From Candidatus Saccharibacteria bacterium CG_4_10_14_0_2_um_filter_52_9 (lineage in GTDB: Bacteria > Actinomycetota > Acidimicrobiia > Acidimicrobiales > RAAP-2): 47,344 nt of DNA. Shown here one piece after another: positions 1-10,948 of this stretch. The notes beneath the pieces were generated by a model. The model had not been told where the DNA came from. It did not search any database and saw only the letters and a list, made by a program, of their open reading frames with translations. The number at the start of each line of letters is the position of its first letter. The first letter of the stretch is position 1. Both the position numbers and the translations under genes were made by a program. Where the stretch lies: contig CAJCJA010000019.1 in the NCBI GenBank assembly GCA_903970515.1, positions 1 through 47,344 on the forward strand, written 5' to 3'.

Positions 1-1758
1 GGGAATTCCGGGCCTGGCATTTCGAATCCGGGACGTGACGTGCAGCGCGTCGGGACGGCCAACTTCCTTGGTGAAGACGTGGAAAAGATCCACGGACCGG
101 TGTGGGCGGTGCTGGGCAACCTGGGCGATAGCCAGTGTTACCTCGGCGTCCAACAAAAGGTCGAGGCGGTCCAAGTGGCGATGTCGCGTCGAATCGCGCA
201 CGATGACCGAGATAACCGCCTCATTGCGCCCGCTTTCACCATTGGTGTCTCCGACGGTCAACTCAACGGTACGCCCGAGATGCGTTTCTCACTCATCGGG
301 CGAGAACTCGTCAACGACGCCGCGTCAACACACCTCGCGGCGAACCAGATCGAGGGACTGATCGCGGTCGTCGCATGCGACAAACCACCCGTGGGAACGG
401 TCGCGGCCCTGCTCGAGCACAATGTACCTTCGGTCATTCTTTCCGACGGTTCGATCAAACCGGGCGTCAATCCGCGCACCGGCGAACGCATCGACTTAGT
501 CACCGCATTTCAATTCGCCACGGAGCCTGACGAGAAGCTTCGCGCCGAGGTCACGCTCCACGCGTGCCCGGGCCAGGGTAGTTGTGGCGGCATGTTCACC
601 TACAACACAATGCAATCCTTCATCGGCGTATTGGGTCTCGAGCCGCTGCACATGGTCGCGCCAACGTCGGACGATCCTCGTCGCCTGAAGCAATTTCCCG
701 ACGAACTGGTCGACTGCCTCGTGACGATGACTGATCGAGGCATTCGTCCGCGCGACATCGTCACGCCTTCATCGTTGCGCAACGCTCTGGTCGTGTCGAT
801 GGCGATGGGTGGCTCGACCAACGTTATGTTGCACAGCGTCGAGATCGCGCGTGCCGCGGGCATCGACTTGTGGAACGACGTCCTCAGTCAAAACGAATTC
901 AATGCGTTGTCGCACCGACTTCCGGTGATCGTCAACATGCGTCCCTTCGGGGCGTATTCTATGGTCGACGTTGAAGGCGCCGGAGGACTTCCCGCTGTCG
1001 TCAACGAACTACTTCACGCTGGTTTCCTCGACGGCAGCACCATGACCTGCACTGGCGAGACGCTCGCGGAACAGGTCGATCGCTTGGCTCCTCCGCTCGC
1101 TGATCACGAAGTGATCTATTCGGTGGCGACACCGTTCAAGAGCACCGGAGGCCTTCGCCTCCTTCGCGGAAATCTCGCACCCGAGGGAGGCGCGATTTTG
1201 AAACTCGCCGGCGTTGAAAGTGGCATCATCGACGGTGTCTTCACCGGCAGAGCTCGGGTGTTCAACAGCGAGCGATCATTGATCGAGGCACTGAACAAGC
1301 GACCCGACGAGTTTCGCGATAACGACATGGTCGTGATCCGTTACGAGGGTCCGCGCGGAGCCCCGGGCATGCCCGAGATGCTCGACCCCACGTCGAAGAT
1401 CACCTCACTGTGTCGAAAGCGAGGGATCACCATCGCCCTCATGACGGACGCGCGTTTCTCGGGCGGTTCCGTGGGACTGGTCATTGGTCACGTCGCTCCC
1501 GAAGCACTGCTCGGTGGACCTATTGCCCTCGTAGAAGATGGCGACACCATAGTCGTCGACGTCAATCAAGACCGTCTTGACTGTCGCGATCTCGATGATT
1601 CAATGACCTTTGCGCATCGCACTGAGGAGTGGCAGTCACGAGTGAGCGCGAACGGCGGGCTTCACCCGGATGCTGTATCGGTCACTCATCGAGTTCTCAA
1701 GCGAATGCGCAACACCGCGCTTCCCGCTCTACGTGGCGGAGGCATGTCGGCGGGCTAG
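1..1758 (+). CDS. IlvD/Edd family dehydratase, 5'-truncated by the window edge
   Basis: The frame is open from the first base, so the N-terminus is cut off. Aligned by eye to dihydroxy-acid dehydratases, only some 10-25 residues are missing. Members dehydrate 2,3-dihydroxy acids (valine/isoleucine synthesis) or sugar acids using a [2Fe-2S] or [4Fe-4S] cluster. All three family cysteine sites can be seen: GDSQC near the N-terminus, VACDKPP and GSCGGMFTYNTM. The C-terminal half has the family signatures YEGPRGAPGMPEM and DARFSGGSVGLVIGH. The segment after CDK reads ILSDGSIKPG where classical IlvD has a GGPM-type motif, so this is a divergent branch and the substrate (branched-chain precursor or sugar acid) cannot be decided. 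A GTG at 40 is an internal start candidate but would remove conserved sequence. No linked ilv genes are visible. Confidence 0.85.
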   Translation, partial: GNSGPGISNPGRDVQRVGTANFLGEDVEKIHGPVWAVLGNLGDSQCYLGVQQKVEAVQVAMSRRIAHDDRDNRLIAPAFTIGVSDGQLNGTPEMRFSLIGRELVNDAASTHLAANQIEGLIAVVACDKPPVGTVAALLEHNVPSVILSDGSIKPGVNPRTGERIDLVTAFQFATEPDEKLRAEVTLHACPGQGSCGGMFTYNTMQSFIGVLGLEPLHMVAPTSDDPRRLKQFPDELVDCLVTMTDRGIRPRDIVTPSSLRNALVVSMAMGGSTNVMLHSVEIARAAGIDLWNDVLSQNEFNALSHRLPVIVNMRPFGAYSMVDVEGAGGLPAVVNELLHAGFLDGSTMTCTGETLAEQVDRLAPPLADHEVIYSVATPFKSTGGLRLLRGNLAPEGGAILKLAGVESGIIDGVFTGRARVFNSERSLIEALNKRPDEFRDNDMVVIRYEGPRGAPGMPEMLDPTSKITSLCRKRGITIALMTDARFSGGSVGLVIGHVAPEALLGGPIALVEDGDTIVVDVNQDRLDCRDLDDSMTFAHRTEEWQSRVSANGGLHPDAVSVTHRVLKRMRNTALPALRGGGMSAG

Positions 1759-1851
1759 TCCTACACTGACGTCGGTCGAACGAGTTCTGGTTGTTGCAAG
1801 CGCGTCGCGCCTCCTTGTTGGCCACAACATCACGAGTCTCCAATTTGCGAC

Positions 1852-2262
1852 TCACGTATCAGTTGGATGCTCGTAGCCGATCAGCCAGTGGAGCCCGTGA
1901 CGGTCCCGCACCTGTCCGTCCGACGCATTCCAGGCTCGCTCTTGCAAATCGTCGATGATTTCGCCGCCTTCGCCCAGACGCGCGAACCACTGATGCAACG
2001 TTGAAGGGTCCGCGGTTCCAAGGAGTGAGAGCATCAAACCCTGTGCGTGAAACACTGGTTCTGCGCCTCCTACATCAGCGGCGTACATCGAAATCGCCGA
2101 GTCGACCAGCAATCCGTGGGCTATGGCGTCTGGCGGACCGTCGGTGCGGCCAAATTCTGCGAAGGTGTGCAGTCGCGTCGATCCGCCAAACACGCTCGCA
2201 TAAAACGACAACGCGTCGCGGGCATGACCGTCGAAGTGAATATATGGCGTCAGACCCGTCAC
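1852..2262 (-). CDS. VOC (PhnB-like glyoxalase fold) protein
   Basis: A 136-residue protein of the vicinal-oxygen-chelate superfamily, PhnB/'3-demethylubiquinone methyltransferase-like' branch. The N-terminus TPYIHFDGHARDALSFYASVFGG is the usual first beta-alpha unit, and RDRHGLHWLIGY is the typical last strand. Length is normal for one two-module domain. Such proteins bind small ligands or metals, and the activity cannot be deduced. The GTG start at 2262 has TACGAT seven bases upstream (2275-2270), so the transcript may be leaderless or nearly so; a short AGGGG is also present just before the start. It reads in the same direction as the large repeat protein upstream (33 bp gap), but the possible own promoter argues that it is separately transcribed. 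Confidence 0.8.
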   Translation of the reverse strand: MTGLTPYIHFDGHARDALSFYASVFGGSTRLHTFAEFGRTDGPPDAIAHGLLVDSAISMYAADVGGAEPVFHAQGLMLSLLGTADPSTLHQWFARLGEGGEIIDDLQERAWNASDGQVRDRHGLHWLIGYEHPTDT

Positions 2263-2295
2263 GCCCCTGATCGTATCTCGCGTGCACGAACGTTT

Positions 2296-4854
2296 CTAGG
2301 CGCTCAAAGTCGCCACTTGATCGCTCAACTGCGTCGCCAAGTGTTTGATCCCACCGACGTTCACTCTGACGACAATGTCCTTGACGTGTTCCCTGCGAAG
2401 CGTCTGTTGAATGAACCGTGCCACCGATGCTGCACGCTGGACGATAAGAGTGGCATTTTCGGAACTGGAGCCTTCAGGTGATGCGAAGCCGCTCACCGTC
2501 ACCACGTGAAGCCGCTCGCGAACCATCGTCGAAAGAAATTTCTGAATAGTGATTTCGTCGCCTTTGCTGAGTATCGCACCGCCGGTGGGGAACCCAACGG
2601 TGGCACCGAGTGAAGGAGGTTTCGTGGGGGTGACGTGCAACGTCGTAGTGGTCGTCGGGGCAATCGTGGTCGTCGTTGAAGTCGTTGACGTCGTTGACGT
2701 CGAGTGACTTGACCCGGTTGTGGTGGTGGACGTTGACGGTCCAAGAAAATCGTAGAAGGGTTCATTGGTACCCTCGTCGTAGCCAACGGCCATGCAATGT
2801 GTCGCGTCGTGGCAACTAACGCCGTAAAACAACCCGGTCGTTCCCGGACTCGTCACTTCGACGGCGGAGGACCACACGCCCCCAGTTTCCTGGTCGTAAA
2901 AAGCCTTGTTGGTTCCGTAATCCCCTCCCGCGACAGTGCAGTCGGTGGCGTCCGAACAACTGACCGCCCACGCGCCACCCGTCGTTCCGGGCAACACGAT
3001 TTCCGTAGGTGATCCCCAGACCCCCGACGTCTCGGTGACGTAGAAAGGTTTGGACGCCGCGTCAACACCCGCGGCGGTGCAATTCGTCGCGCTCGAACAA
3101 CTAATCGCGGTGAAGATCGCACCAGACCCGCTCGCACCTACATCAGTGGCGAGGGGGGCCCATACACCTCCAGTTTCGACTTCGTACATTGGCTCGTCAC
3201 TCGCATCTTGGCCAACAGCAGTGCAGTCGGAGGCGTCCGAACAACTGATGGCAGTAAACGATCCCGTACCGCTTGACGTGTTGACATACGTCGCGGCTCC
3301 CCAACTACCCGATGACTCGGTGATGTAGTAGGGCTCAAGCGTTGTCGCGTCCTCGCCCACGACCGTGCAGTCGGAGGCGTCCGAACAACTGATGCCGTTG
3401 AGTTCGCCATTGTAACTTGGTGAATAGAGATCCTGGATCGTTGTCCAGGTCCCCGACGAGTACACCGAGACGAAGCCCGAAGGACTTATCGGATTGTTTG
3501 GATCATCGCCGACACCGGTGCAATCGTTGACGTCCACGCAGCTGATCCCGTCTAAATACCCCTGTTCAGGACTCGCGAGATCTGTCGCACTCGCCCAGGT
3601 GCCCGATGACTCGGTGGTCGTGAAAGGAAGGTTGTTAACGTAGTCGTCGCCCACGCCAACGCAGTCCGCGTCGCTCTCGCAACTCACCGCATCAAATTCC
3701 CCTCCAGTACTTGGGCCGGGGACCTCAACGGCGCTCGCCCACGTGCCCGACGACTCCGTGGCGTAGAGGCCGCCGGCGTTGCCCTCTATCTGACCGACCG
3801 CCGTGCAGTCGTTGTCGCCCGTGCAGCTAATCGCGTTGAAGAGAGCGTCGCCGCCGGGCACCGAGTAGTCGGTGGGCGTTCCCCACGATCCACTGACGTC
3901 GCTGACGTAGAAGGGTTCAGTGCTCGCGTCATCTTCGCCGACCGCGGTGCAGTGCGTCGCGTCGACACAACTCACGCCAAGGAGGGTGCCGGAGGTCACG
4001 GGTGCTGAGACGAAGCTGGAAACTCCCCACGTTCCGGCGCTTTCAACGGCGTACATGGGTTGACTGGCGGCGGTGTCGCCGACGGCGACGCAATCGGTGG
4101 CGTCGGCACAACTCACCGCGTTGAAAATCCCGGTGGTCGCAGGACTCGGAAGATCGACGGCCGCGCTCCAAACCCCCGACGTCTCGGAAACATGGAGGGG
4201 CTCGGAGTTACTGGCGTCTGCACCGACCGCCGTGCAGTGCGTCGCGTCGGCACAGCTCACGCCCCAGAAACTTCCGATCGTGTTCGGTGACGGCACATCA
4301 GTGGGCGTGCCCCACGTCCCTGATGTTTCTGCAACGTACAGTGGCTCGTTGTTGACGGTGTCGTAACCGACAGCGAGGCAGTTTGAGGCGCTCGCGCAAC
4401 TAACGGCATTGAACACTCCTGAGATAGCGATGTCATGTGCCGCAGCCCACGAACCTGCGGTTTCAATCACGTAGAACGGCTCGTTGGTTGACAAATTGAC
4501 GCCCACGGCGGTGCAGTCTGTCGGGTCCACGCAACTGACACCCAACATCTCGCCCGTCGTGCCAGGAATCGAGACGTCAGTTTCGCTCCCCGACGGTTCG
4601 CTCACGTACATGGGCACGGTGACCGCATTGTCAACGCCCACCGCGGTGCAATTTGAGCCACTCGCACAGCTGATCCCCGTGAAATAGTTATTTGAATTTG
4701 GAGGCGCCAGGTCGGTAGGCACGTTTGGCGACACCGCGCTCGCCGCGTTGAGCGCATTGGGGACAACGGCGAGAACGACGCTCACGAACAGCACGAAGGC
4801 GACAACGAGTCGAACGTACTTCGCCGGGCGTCGACCGCTCGAACGTTCGCTCAT
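2296..4854 (-). CDS. Secreted 14-repeat Cys-motif protein (probable beta-propeller) with C-terminal OmpA-like domain
   Basis: 852 residues from the ATG at 4854, which has GGAAGG about 10 bases upstream; a GTG at 4872 would add six residues. Residues ~15-40 form a hydrophobic signal or anchor segment. Fourteen units of about 45-50 residues follow, each centred on (V/I)SC-x5-C-(T/V)AVG and ending in ETSGxWG and a Pro-rich strand. The two cysteines of each unit probably form a local disulfide. The last unit lacks its W-strand, while the mature N-terminus (PTDLAPPN) resembles one, as in velcro-closed propellers; 14 units would make two seven-bladed propellers. A Thr/Ser linker (~700-735) leads to an OmpA-like domain (VGFPTGGAILSKG, VSGFASPEGSSSENA, QRAASVARFI) that should bind peptidoglycan. 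I infer a wall-attached surface protein. Binding partner unknown. Confidence 0.85.
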   Translation of the reverse strand: MSERSSGRRPAKYVRLVVAFVLFVSVVLAVVPNALNAASAVSPNVPTDLAPPNSNNYFTGISCASGSNCTAVGVDNAVTVPMYVSEPSGSETDVSIPGTTGEMLGVSCVDPTDCTAVGVNLSTNEPFYVIETAGSWAAAHDIAISGVFNAVSCASASNCLAVGYDTVNNEPLYVAETSGTWGTPTDVPSPNTIGSFWGVSCADATHCTAVGADASNSEPLHVSETSGVWSAAVDLPSPATTGIFNAVSCADATDCVAVGDTAASQPMYAVESAGTWGVSSFVSAPVTSGTLLGVSCVDATHCTAVGEDDASTEPFYVSDVSGSWGTPTDYSVPGGDALFNAISCTGDNDCTAVGQIEGNAGGLYATESSGTWASAVEVPGPSTGGEFDAVSCESDADCVGVGDDYVNNLPFTTTESSGTWASATDLASPEQGYLDGISCVDVNDCTGVGDDPNNPISPSGFVSVYSSGTWTTIQDLYSPSYNGELNGISCSDASDCTVVGEDATTLEPYYITESSGSWGAATYVNTSSGTGSFTAISCSDASDCTAVGQDASDEPMYEVETGGVWAPLATDVGASGSGAIFTAISCSSATNCTAAGVDAASKPFYVTETSGVWGSPTEIVLPGTTGGAWAVSCSDATDCTVAGGDYGTNKAFYDQETGGVWSSAVEVTSPGTTGLFYGVSCHDATHCMAVGYDEGTNEPFYDFLGPSTSTTTTGSSHSTSTTSTTSTTTTIAPTTTTTLHVTPTKPPSLGATVGFPTGGAILSKGDEITIQKFLSTMVRERLHVVTVSGFASPEGSSSENATLIVQRAASVARFIQQTLRREHVKDIVVRVNVGGIKHLATQLSDQVATLSA

Positions 4855-5105
4855 GATGTTCAGGCCTTCCACAGGTGACCCAAATTGCTCGACATCATCG
4901 CGTCACGAATGCATCACTCGATGTCCTATTTTCGATGTCCAATCGGAGTGGTATTGACGGACTTTTAATGTTGACACCACAGTCTGTTAGACGCGACGTC
5001 CTAGGTCCCTTGGCCTTACTCGCCAACGCACGAGTCCGAGACGCAGATAGCGTCGCGCGCCCATCAAAGGGACGCCGAGCGAAAATCCTGGCGCGATCGG
5101 CGTGA

Positions 5106-5930
5106 CTATCCATGCGCCGCAATTGACAAAGGCTCCCATTCGCGCCAGAGAGCCAGACGTGATTCGTAGTCGGCGCTCGCCAGTGCGAGCGGGCCATCGC
5201 CAAAGAAAACGCGAAGGGGTGGCGCATCGGCATCGACAATCGTAAGTATCGCCGCGCGAGTCGCCTTCGGGTCGCCGGGTTTGGCCATGCGGCGCGCTCG
5301 CCACGCATTCGTGCGAGCGCGAAGTTCGTCGTAGGCCGGGTTCGCCGTGGTGTGACGAGCAGAGGACCCACCCCAGTCCGTGGCGTACCCACCAGGCTCC
5401 ACCAACGTCACGTGAACGCCAAACTCAGCCACCTCTTGTGCGAGTGCCTGGGTCAAGCCTTCGAGCGCCCATTTGGACGCGTGATACATCCCGATGCCGC
5501 CGAACGCAGTGATACCTCCGATTGAGGTGACCTGGATGATGTGCCCGCTCCCTTGCGCCCGTAGGAACGGAAGCGCCGCCTGAGTGATCCATAGGGCGCC
5601 GAAGAGGTTCGTCTCGATCTGATCTCGCGCTTCGGCTTCGCTCAATTCCTCGATCATGCCGAACTGTCCATAGCCAGCGTTATTGATGACCACATCGAGT
5701 CGTCCAAAATGTTCATGCGCAGTCGCCACGGCCGCGAAATCCGACGCGTGGTCATTGACGTCGAGCTCAAGTGGCAGAATCAAATCGCCATAGTGAGCGA
5801 CAAGATCCTCAAGCGTCGAGGCGTCACGTGCGGTGGCGGCGACCTGGTCACCTCGTTCGAGGGCGGCGATCGCCCACTCGCGACCGAAGCCGCGTGACGT
5901 GCCGGTGATGAACCAAACCTTTGGAGCCAT
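5106..5930 (-). CDS. Classical short-chain dehydrogenase/reductase
   Basis: 274-residue NAD(P)-dependent oxidoreductase. The cofactor motif TGTSRGFG is at 9-16, NNAG at 83-86, and the catalytic Ser136, Tyr149 and Lys153 (YHASK) are intact. The longer reading frame to 6020 is rejected because the ATG at 5930 has a good GAGGGAA ribosome site and places TGxxxGxG at the expected distance from the N-terminus. The sequence resembles the SDR group often annotated as 'SDR family oxidoreductase' with an NADPH-type glycine motif. The substrate is unknown. It stands alone: downstream is the 250-bp upstream region of the repeat protein, upstream is the divergent furA promoter. Confidence 0.88.
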   Translation of the reverse strand: MAPKVWFITGTSRGFGREWAIAALERGDQVAATARDASTLEDLVAHYGDLILPLELDVNDHASDFAAVATAHEHFGRLDVVINNAGYGQFGMIEELSEAEARDQIETNLFGALWITQAALPFLRAQGSGHIIQVTSIGGITAFGGIGMYHASKWALEGLTQALAQEVAEFGVHVTLVEPGGYATDWGGSSARHTTANPAYDELRARTNAWRARRMAKPGDPKATRAAILTIVDADAPPLRVFFGDGPLALASADYESRLALWREWEPLSIAAHG

Positions 5931-6124
5931 TGCTTCCCTCTTCCGAGCCTCGTCAGCCTCGACGCGCGTTGACGTTCCACAGCGTATGGGTCTCACGAAA
6001 GGGGCCGGCGAATTAATCAATATGAGCTTGAAGAGTCAGCTCCGTGTGGCCTAGTCCGCGCGAACATTTTGGCCTCGAATCTTGGCCCACATGCAAGAGC
6101 CAGTGCTGGCAGGTCCTACGCTTC

Positions 6125-6160
6125 TTGACTGAGTCTAAATTTTGATATAGTCAATATCAA
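6125..6160 (+). promoter_or_regulatory. furA promoter with Fur-type palindromic operator overlapping the start codon
   Basis: A perfect inverted repeat TTGATAT-N5-ATATCAA spans 6142-6160, and its last base is the A of the furA ATG. TTGACT at 6125-6130 and TATAGT at 6146-6151 can serve as -35 and -10 (15-bp spacing, a little short), which puts the transcript start at about 6158, almost on the start codon. There is no ribosome site, so the mRNA is likely leaderless. Fur-family proteins of mycobacteria and Streptomyces are known to bind AT-rich palindromes before furA-katG, so autoregulation is the natural inference. Confidence 0.7.
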
Positions 6161-6672
6161 TGAGATCCGACGCGGCGAAGTTGCTGAGGGAACACGGCGT
6201 CCACGCGACGGGACAACGATTGGCCGTTCTTCAAGCGGTGTCGAGTTCTCCTCACATCACTGCCGAGCACGTCATTTCTTTGGCGCAAACCCAACTCGGC
6301 GCGATTTCGCGTCAGGCGGTCTATGACGCCCTCGGAGTCCTTGTTAGCCGAGGCATCATTCGACGAATACAACCGGTGGGCCTACCCGCCCTTTACGAAG
6401 ATCGCGTCGCCGACAATCATCATCACGTCGTATGTCGCATTTGTGGTGCGGTCGCCGACGTCGACTGCGCTGTTGGCTCGACACCTTGTCTCACGGCGGC
6501 GAACGACATGGGTTACGAGATCGACGAGGCCGAAGTCGCCTACTGGGGTCGCTGCCCTACGTGCCAAGCACAAGGTCGAACCGCCACCGTCTTTGACACA
6601 CCGACGCCCCGTCGTCGCGATTATCACCGTGCAGTGGCAAAGCAATCGCAACCAACCCATCAGAGTAACTAG
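6160..6672 (+). CDS. furA: Fur-family metalloregulator (FurA/CatR/PerR type)
   Basis: 170 residues. An N-terminal winged helix (residues ~1-80; recognition helix around [12 protein letters not shown]) is followed by the metal and dimer domain. NHHHVVC (86-92) supplies regulatory-metal histidines, and the pairs C92-x2-C95 and C132-x2-C135 form the structural zinc site. The stop is 12 bp before katG with a clear katG ribosome site, so the two genes form an operon. By analogy with mycobacterial FurA and streptomycete CatR, peroxide oxidises the metal-loaded repressor and releases katG transcription. The C-terminal ~30 residues after the second Cys pair are basic and not part of the fold. The upstream palindrome suggests autorepression. 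Confidence 0.92.
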   Translation: MRSDAAKLLREHGVHATGQRLAVLQAVSSSPHITAEHVISLAQTQLGAISRQAVYDALGVLVSRGIIRRIQPVGLPALYEDRVADNHHHVVCRICGAVADVDCAVGSTPCLTAANDMGYEIDEAEVAYWGRCPTCQAQGRTATVFDTPTPRRRDYHRAVAKQSQPTHQSN

Positions 6673-8916
<2,244 letters not shown>

Positions 8917-9078
8917 TCGAGATACTGGCGCGTCGACGGCGCTGAGATTCTTTCTCGACTCTTAGACGACGTGCACGTCATTCTCATCTTCGCCCACCAA
9001 TGTGTAGTGATCAACGACGACGTTGACCACTTAGCAGTGAAAGGCAAGGTACGTCAGCCTTAAAGGTTGGCTCGAACT

Positions 9079-9237
9079 ATGACAATCTTCTACCTCACCA
9101 TCCCGCTCATGATCCTTGGCATCGCGATCGCCACGGTGCCACTGATGTGGGCGATGAAACATCACGACGAATGGGAAGAGCACGCGGCACCAGCACCGTT
9201 GCACTTCGATGACGAGGAAGAGCTGATTGCGGCCTGA
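9079..9237 (+). CDS. 52-residue single-span membrane protein, hypothetical
   Basis: A short frame starting ATG ACA ATC. It encodes one hydrophobic segment (residues ~4-24, with two prolines) followed by a short His/Asp/Glu-rich cytoplasmic tail ending EEELIAA. Codon choice (GC at third positions, ATC, CTC) matches real genes here, and a terminator hairpin lies just downstream. The ribosome site is weak (AAAGG about 10 bases upstream). The shape recalls small bacterial membrane subunits, but I recognise no family. Being below 60 residues, it is easily missed by gene callers. Confidence 0.55.
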   Translation: MTIFYLTIPLMILGIAIATVPLMWAMKHHDEWEEHAAPAPLHFDDEEELIAA

Positions 9238-9586
9238 ATTTCACCCCACGCGGTTCCCCTGAAAAGCGACGCGAGCAACCATCCCCTTCGACGGTAGCTC
9301 GCGTCCTCTTTTGTGGTGACAATGTTTTCGAACGCAACATCATCGGGAACGCCAGCACTGTGTCGAAGTTCCGCCATTTCCGCGATGTCACCGTTCGCCT
9401 CTGGCGCGGCAATCCCAAACGACCTGCGGCGAATCGACGACACTGAAACGAGGTGCCCACGCGCCACTGGTCAAGAGGCTGGTCTTCGCGATACTGTTCG
9501 GCATTGAGATTTGAGATGACGCGAACGAGAATTGTCGCGCGTTGGACGCACGAAAAATAGGACCCGACGAAAAAAGGAGATGCAAC
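9238..9586. other. Gene-free stretch
   Basis: 349 bp without a convincing coding frame. It begins with the terminator hairpin at 9268-9312 and ends with a leader carrying an AAAAAAGGAGA ribosome site for the next gene. The short frames across it overlap one another on both strands and have no start signals. I see no tRNA-like or repeat structure in the middle part. Confidence 0.6.
9268..9312 (+). terminator. Intrinsic terminator
   Basis: Perfect 9-bp stem GACGCGAGC (9268-9276) with GCTCGCGTC (9297-9305), a 20-base loop, then CTCTTTT. It ends the small membrane protein transcript and possibly katG read-through. Confidence 0.75.
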
Positions 9587-9886
9587 ATGGCACTGATTGA
9601 CAAGGTCAAGGCGCAGGCCTCGCAATTGGCCCAAAAGGCGCAAGAAGCCGGCAAAGCAGGGCAGGCGAAGTTAGAGGACGTCCAGGCACGTCGACGCGCC
9701 GACGGCGTTCTGCGCGAACTCGGCGCCGCCTTCTACGCGCAAAAGTCAGGAACCGCAGCCGCCGACAACGCCAGCGAGATCGATCGACTCATCGGTGAGC
9801 TCAAGACCTACGAGGCGCAATACGGTCCGCTCGGCTCCGCCGGCGCGTCGGAATCTGGTGACGACGGGTCACCCGACGAGGCATAA
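9587..9886 (+). CDS. Small Ala/Lys/Gln-rich helical protein, hypothetical
   Basis: 99 residues, start fixed by AAAAAAGGAGA six bases before the ATG at 9587; a start at 9542 would add an unsupported tail. Residues ~1-45 are a charged Ala/Gln/Lys-rich helix (KVKAQASQLAQKAQEAGKAG), probably an amphipathic coiled coil. A second helix ~45-83 (RRRADGVLRELGAAFYAQK ... IDRLIGELKTYEAQYG) precedes an acidic disordered tail. Similar small proteins occur in actinobacteria and are annotated as hypothetical. No transmembrane segment. Function unknown. Confidence 0.75.
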   Translation: MALIDKVKAQASQLAQKAQEAGKAGQAKLEDVQARRRADGVLRELGAAFYAQKSGTAAADNASEIDRLIGELKTYEAQYGPLGSAGASESGDDGSPDEA

Positions 9887-9977
9887 ACACGTAGGACTAC
9901 ACGTCGAGCGCCTTCACGTCCGAGGCGTGATTCAGTCATGACTTCGAGAAAACAGCCAGCTCGGTTGTTGGGCCTTG

Positions 9978-10307
9978 TTAGTGAAGCGTTTTCTTCGCGG
10001 CTTCAGATGCGTGCACTTGTGCCAAGTAGTCGTTCCACGCTTGGAGTTGTGGATCATCGGGCTCTTCGGGCACAGGTTCGAGCGGGGCGCCGCGTTCGGC
10101 GGCGTCGCTCGCGAGAAGTTTCCTCCACATGTAGACGGCGTAACCCCCTAGGAGGGGCCACTCGAACACGTAGGCCCAGGAGAGGCCGTTGCCACCGAGG
10201 GCACGAAGGAGTTCGACGATGAACGCCGAGACACAGATGGTCTCGGCGAACACCAGACCCGTGTGAATCCTGCGTCGCTCACTTTTCTCGCTGCGCACAA
10301 TAACCAC
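9978..10307 (-). CDS. Small membrane protein with two predicted spans, hypothetical
   Basis: 109 residues from a GTG with GGGGGAT a few bases upstream. Two hydrophobic segments (about 17-37 and 43-62) are followed by a 45-residue acidic, proline-rich cytoplasmic tail (EPVPEEPDDPQLQAW). It is divergent from the gene at 10421, with a 113-bp shared promoter region. I do not recognise a family. Confidence 0.65.
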   Translation of the reverse strand: MVIVRSEKSERRRIHTGLVFAETICVSAFIVELLRALGGNGLSWAYVFEWPLLGGYAVYMWRKLLASDAAERGAPLEPVPEEPDDPQLQAWNDYLAQVHASEAAKKTLH

Positions 10308-10420
10308 TGTAATCCCCCGAATTTCAAAACCCCGGGGCGACGTTCATGTGAGCACAGGTACTCACCAACGCGCACGACCTCACTCATCGTCGTCACCAGA
10401 ATTTCTGGAACACTCGAGAG

Positions 10421-10948
10421 GTGACAAGTTCCTCCTCCAACGGTGTCGGCGCCTACGTGCTGCTGGCGTTCCTCGTCGTGATGAGTGTCTTGCGGCGACG
10501 CGGCGTGCGCCAGAGCAAGACCGGATCATTGAACAAGGGCGAACGGCAACGCCCGATTTTGATGACGTGGCTGGACCCGTTGCTCAGTGTCGTCTTCGTG
10601 GGCAGCGTGCTGTGGGGGCTGATGTCGCGCGACGTTGGTCACGTTGCTATCGCGCTCGTTGGGGCGGCCGCGGGCATTCCCCTCGGCGTTGCCCGCGCTC
10701 GCACGATGTACGTTCGCGCGGTGCCCGACGCCAAGAGCGTTATCTTTCGAAGGAGCACCCTCGAATACGGTCTCCTCGCGGTACTGCTGGCGCTTCGCAT
10801 CGTCGAGAGTTCGATCGCGAAGTTACACAATTCTCCAGCGACCTACGCCCTTACGGCCCTGATCGCGTTGGCGGTCGCGGAAAGTTTGACGAGGACCCTC
10901 GCCATTGGACTGCGTTACCACCGTGAGGTCCAGATGTTGTCGCCCTAG
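10421..10948 (+). CDS. Integral membrane protein, DUF1453-like
   Basis: 175 residues with four predicted membrane spans: about 10-25, 47-67, 70-92 and a C-terminal pair after 120. The arrangement PLLSVVF ... GAAAGIPLGVARARTMYVRAVPDAKSVIFRRSTLEYGLLAVLLALRI resembles DUF1453/CcdC-like membrane proteins. The GTG start at 10421 has only GAGAG directly before it, so the true start could differ by a few codons. Function unknown. Confidence 0.65.
   Translation: MTSSSSNGVGAYVLLAFLVVMSVLRRRGVRQSKTGSLNKGERQRPILMTWLDPLLSVVFVGSVLWGLMSRDVGHVAIALVGAAAGIPLGVARARTMYVRAVPDAKSVIFRRSTLEYGLLAVLLALRIVESSIAKLHNSPATYALTALIALAVAESLTRTLAIGLRYHREVQMLSP

Noticed and set aside
1-12. GGGAATTCCGG at the window edge, possible cloning linker
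   Set aside because: The sequence continues in frame with the dehydratase, and an EcoRI site alone is not evidence of a vector join.
2040-2056. CGTGAAACA resembling half of a parS site
   Set aside because: Only the right half matches TGTTTCACGTGAAACA; the left half does not. No full parS was found by eye in the window.
2640-2730. GTCGTTGAAGTCGTTGACGT-type tandem DNA repeats
   Set aside because: They encode the Thr/Ser-rich linker of the repeat protein; this is coding low complexity, not a minisatellite.
2800-4700. ~140-bp periodicity that might suggest a CRISPR or satellite array
   Set aside because: The period follows the protein repeat unit, and the DNA copies are diverged and fully coding.
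8968-8979. GACGTGCACGTC palindrome after katG
   Set aside because: Short GC-rich palindrome of a kind common in this genome, no T-run and no clear promoter context.
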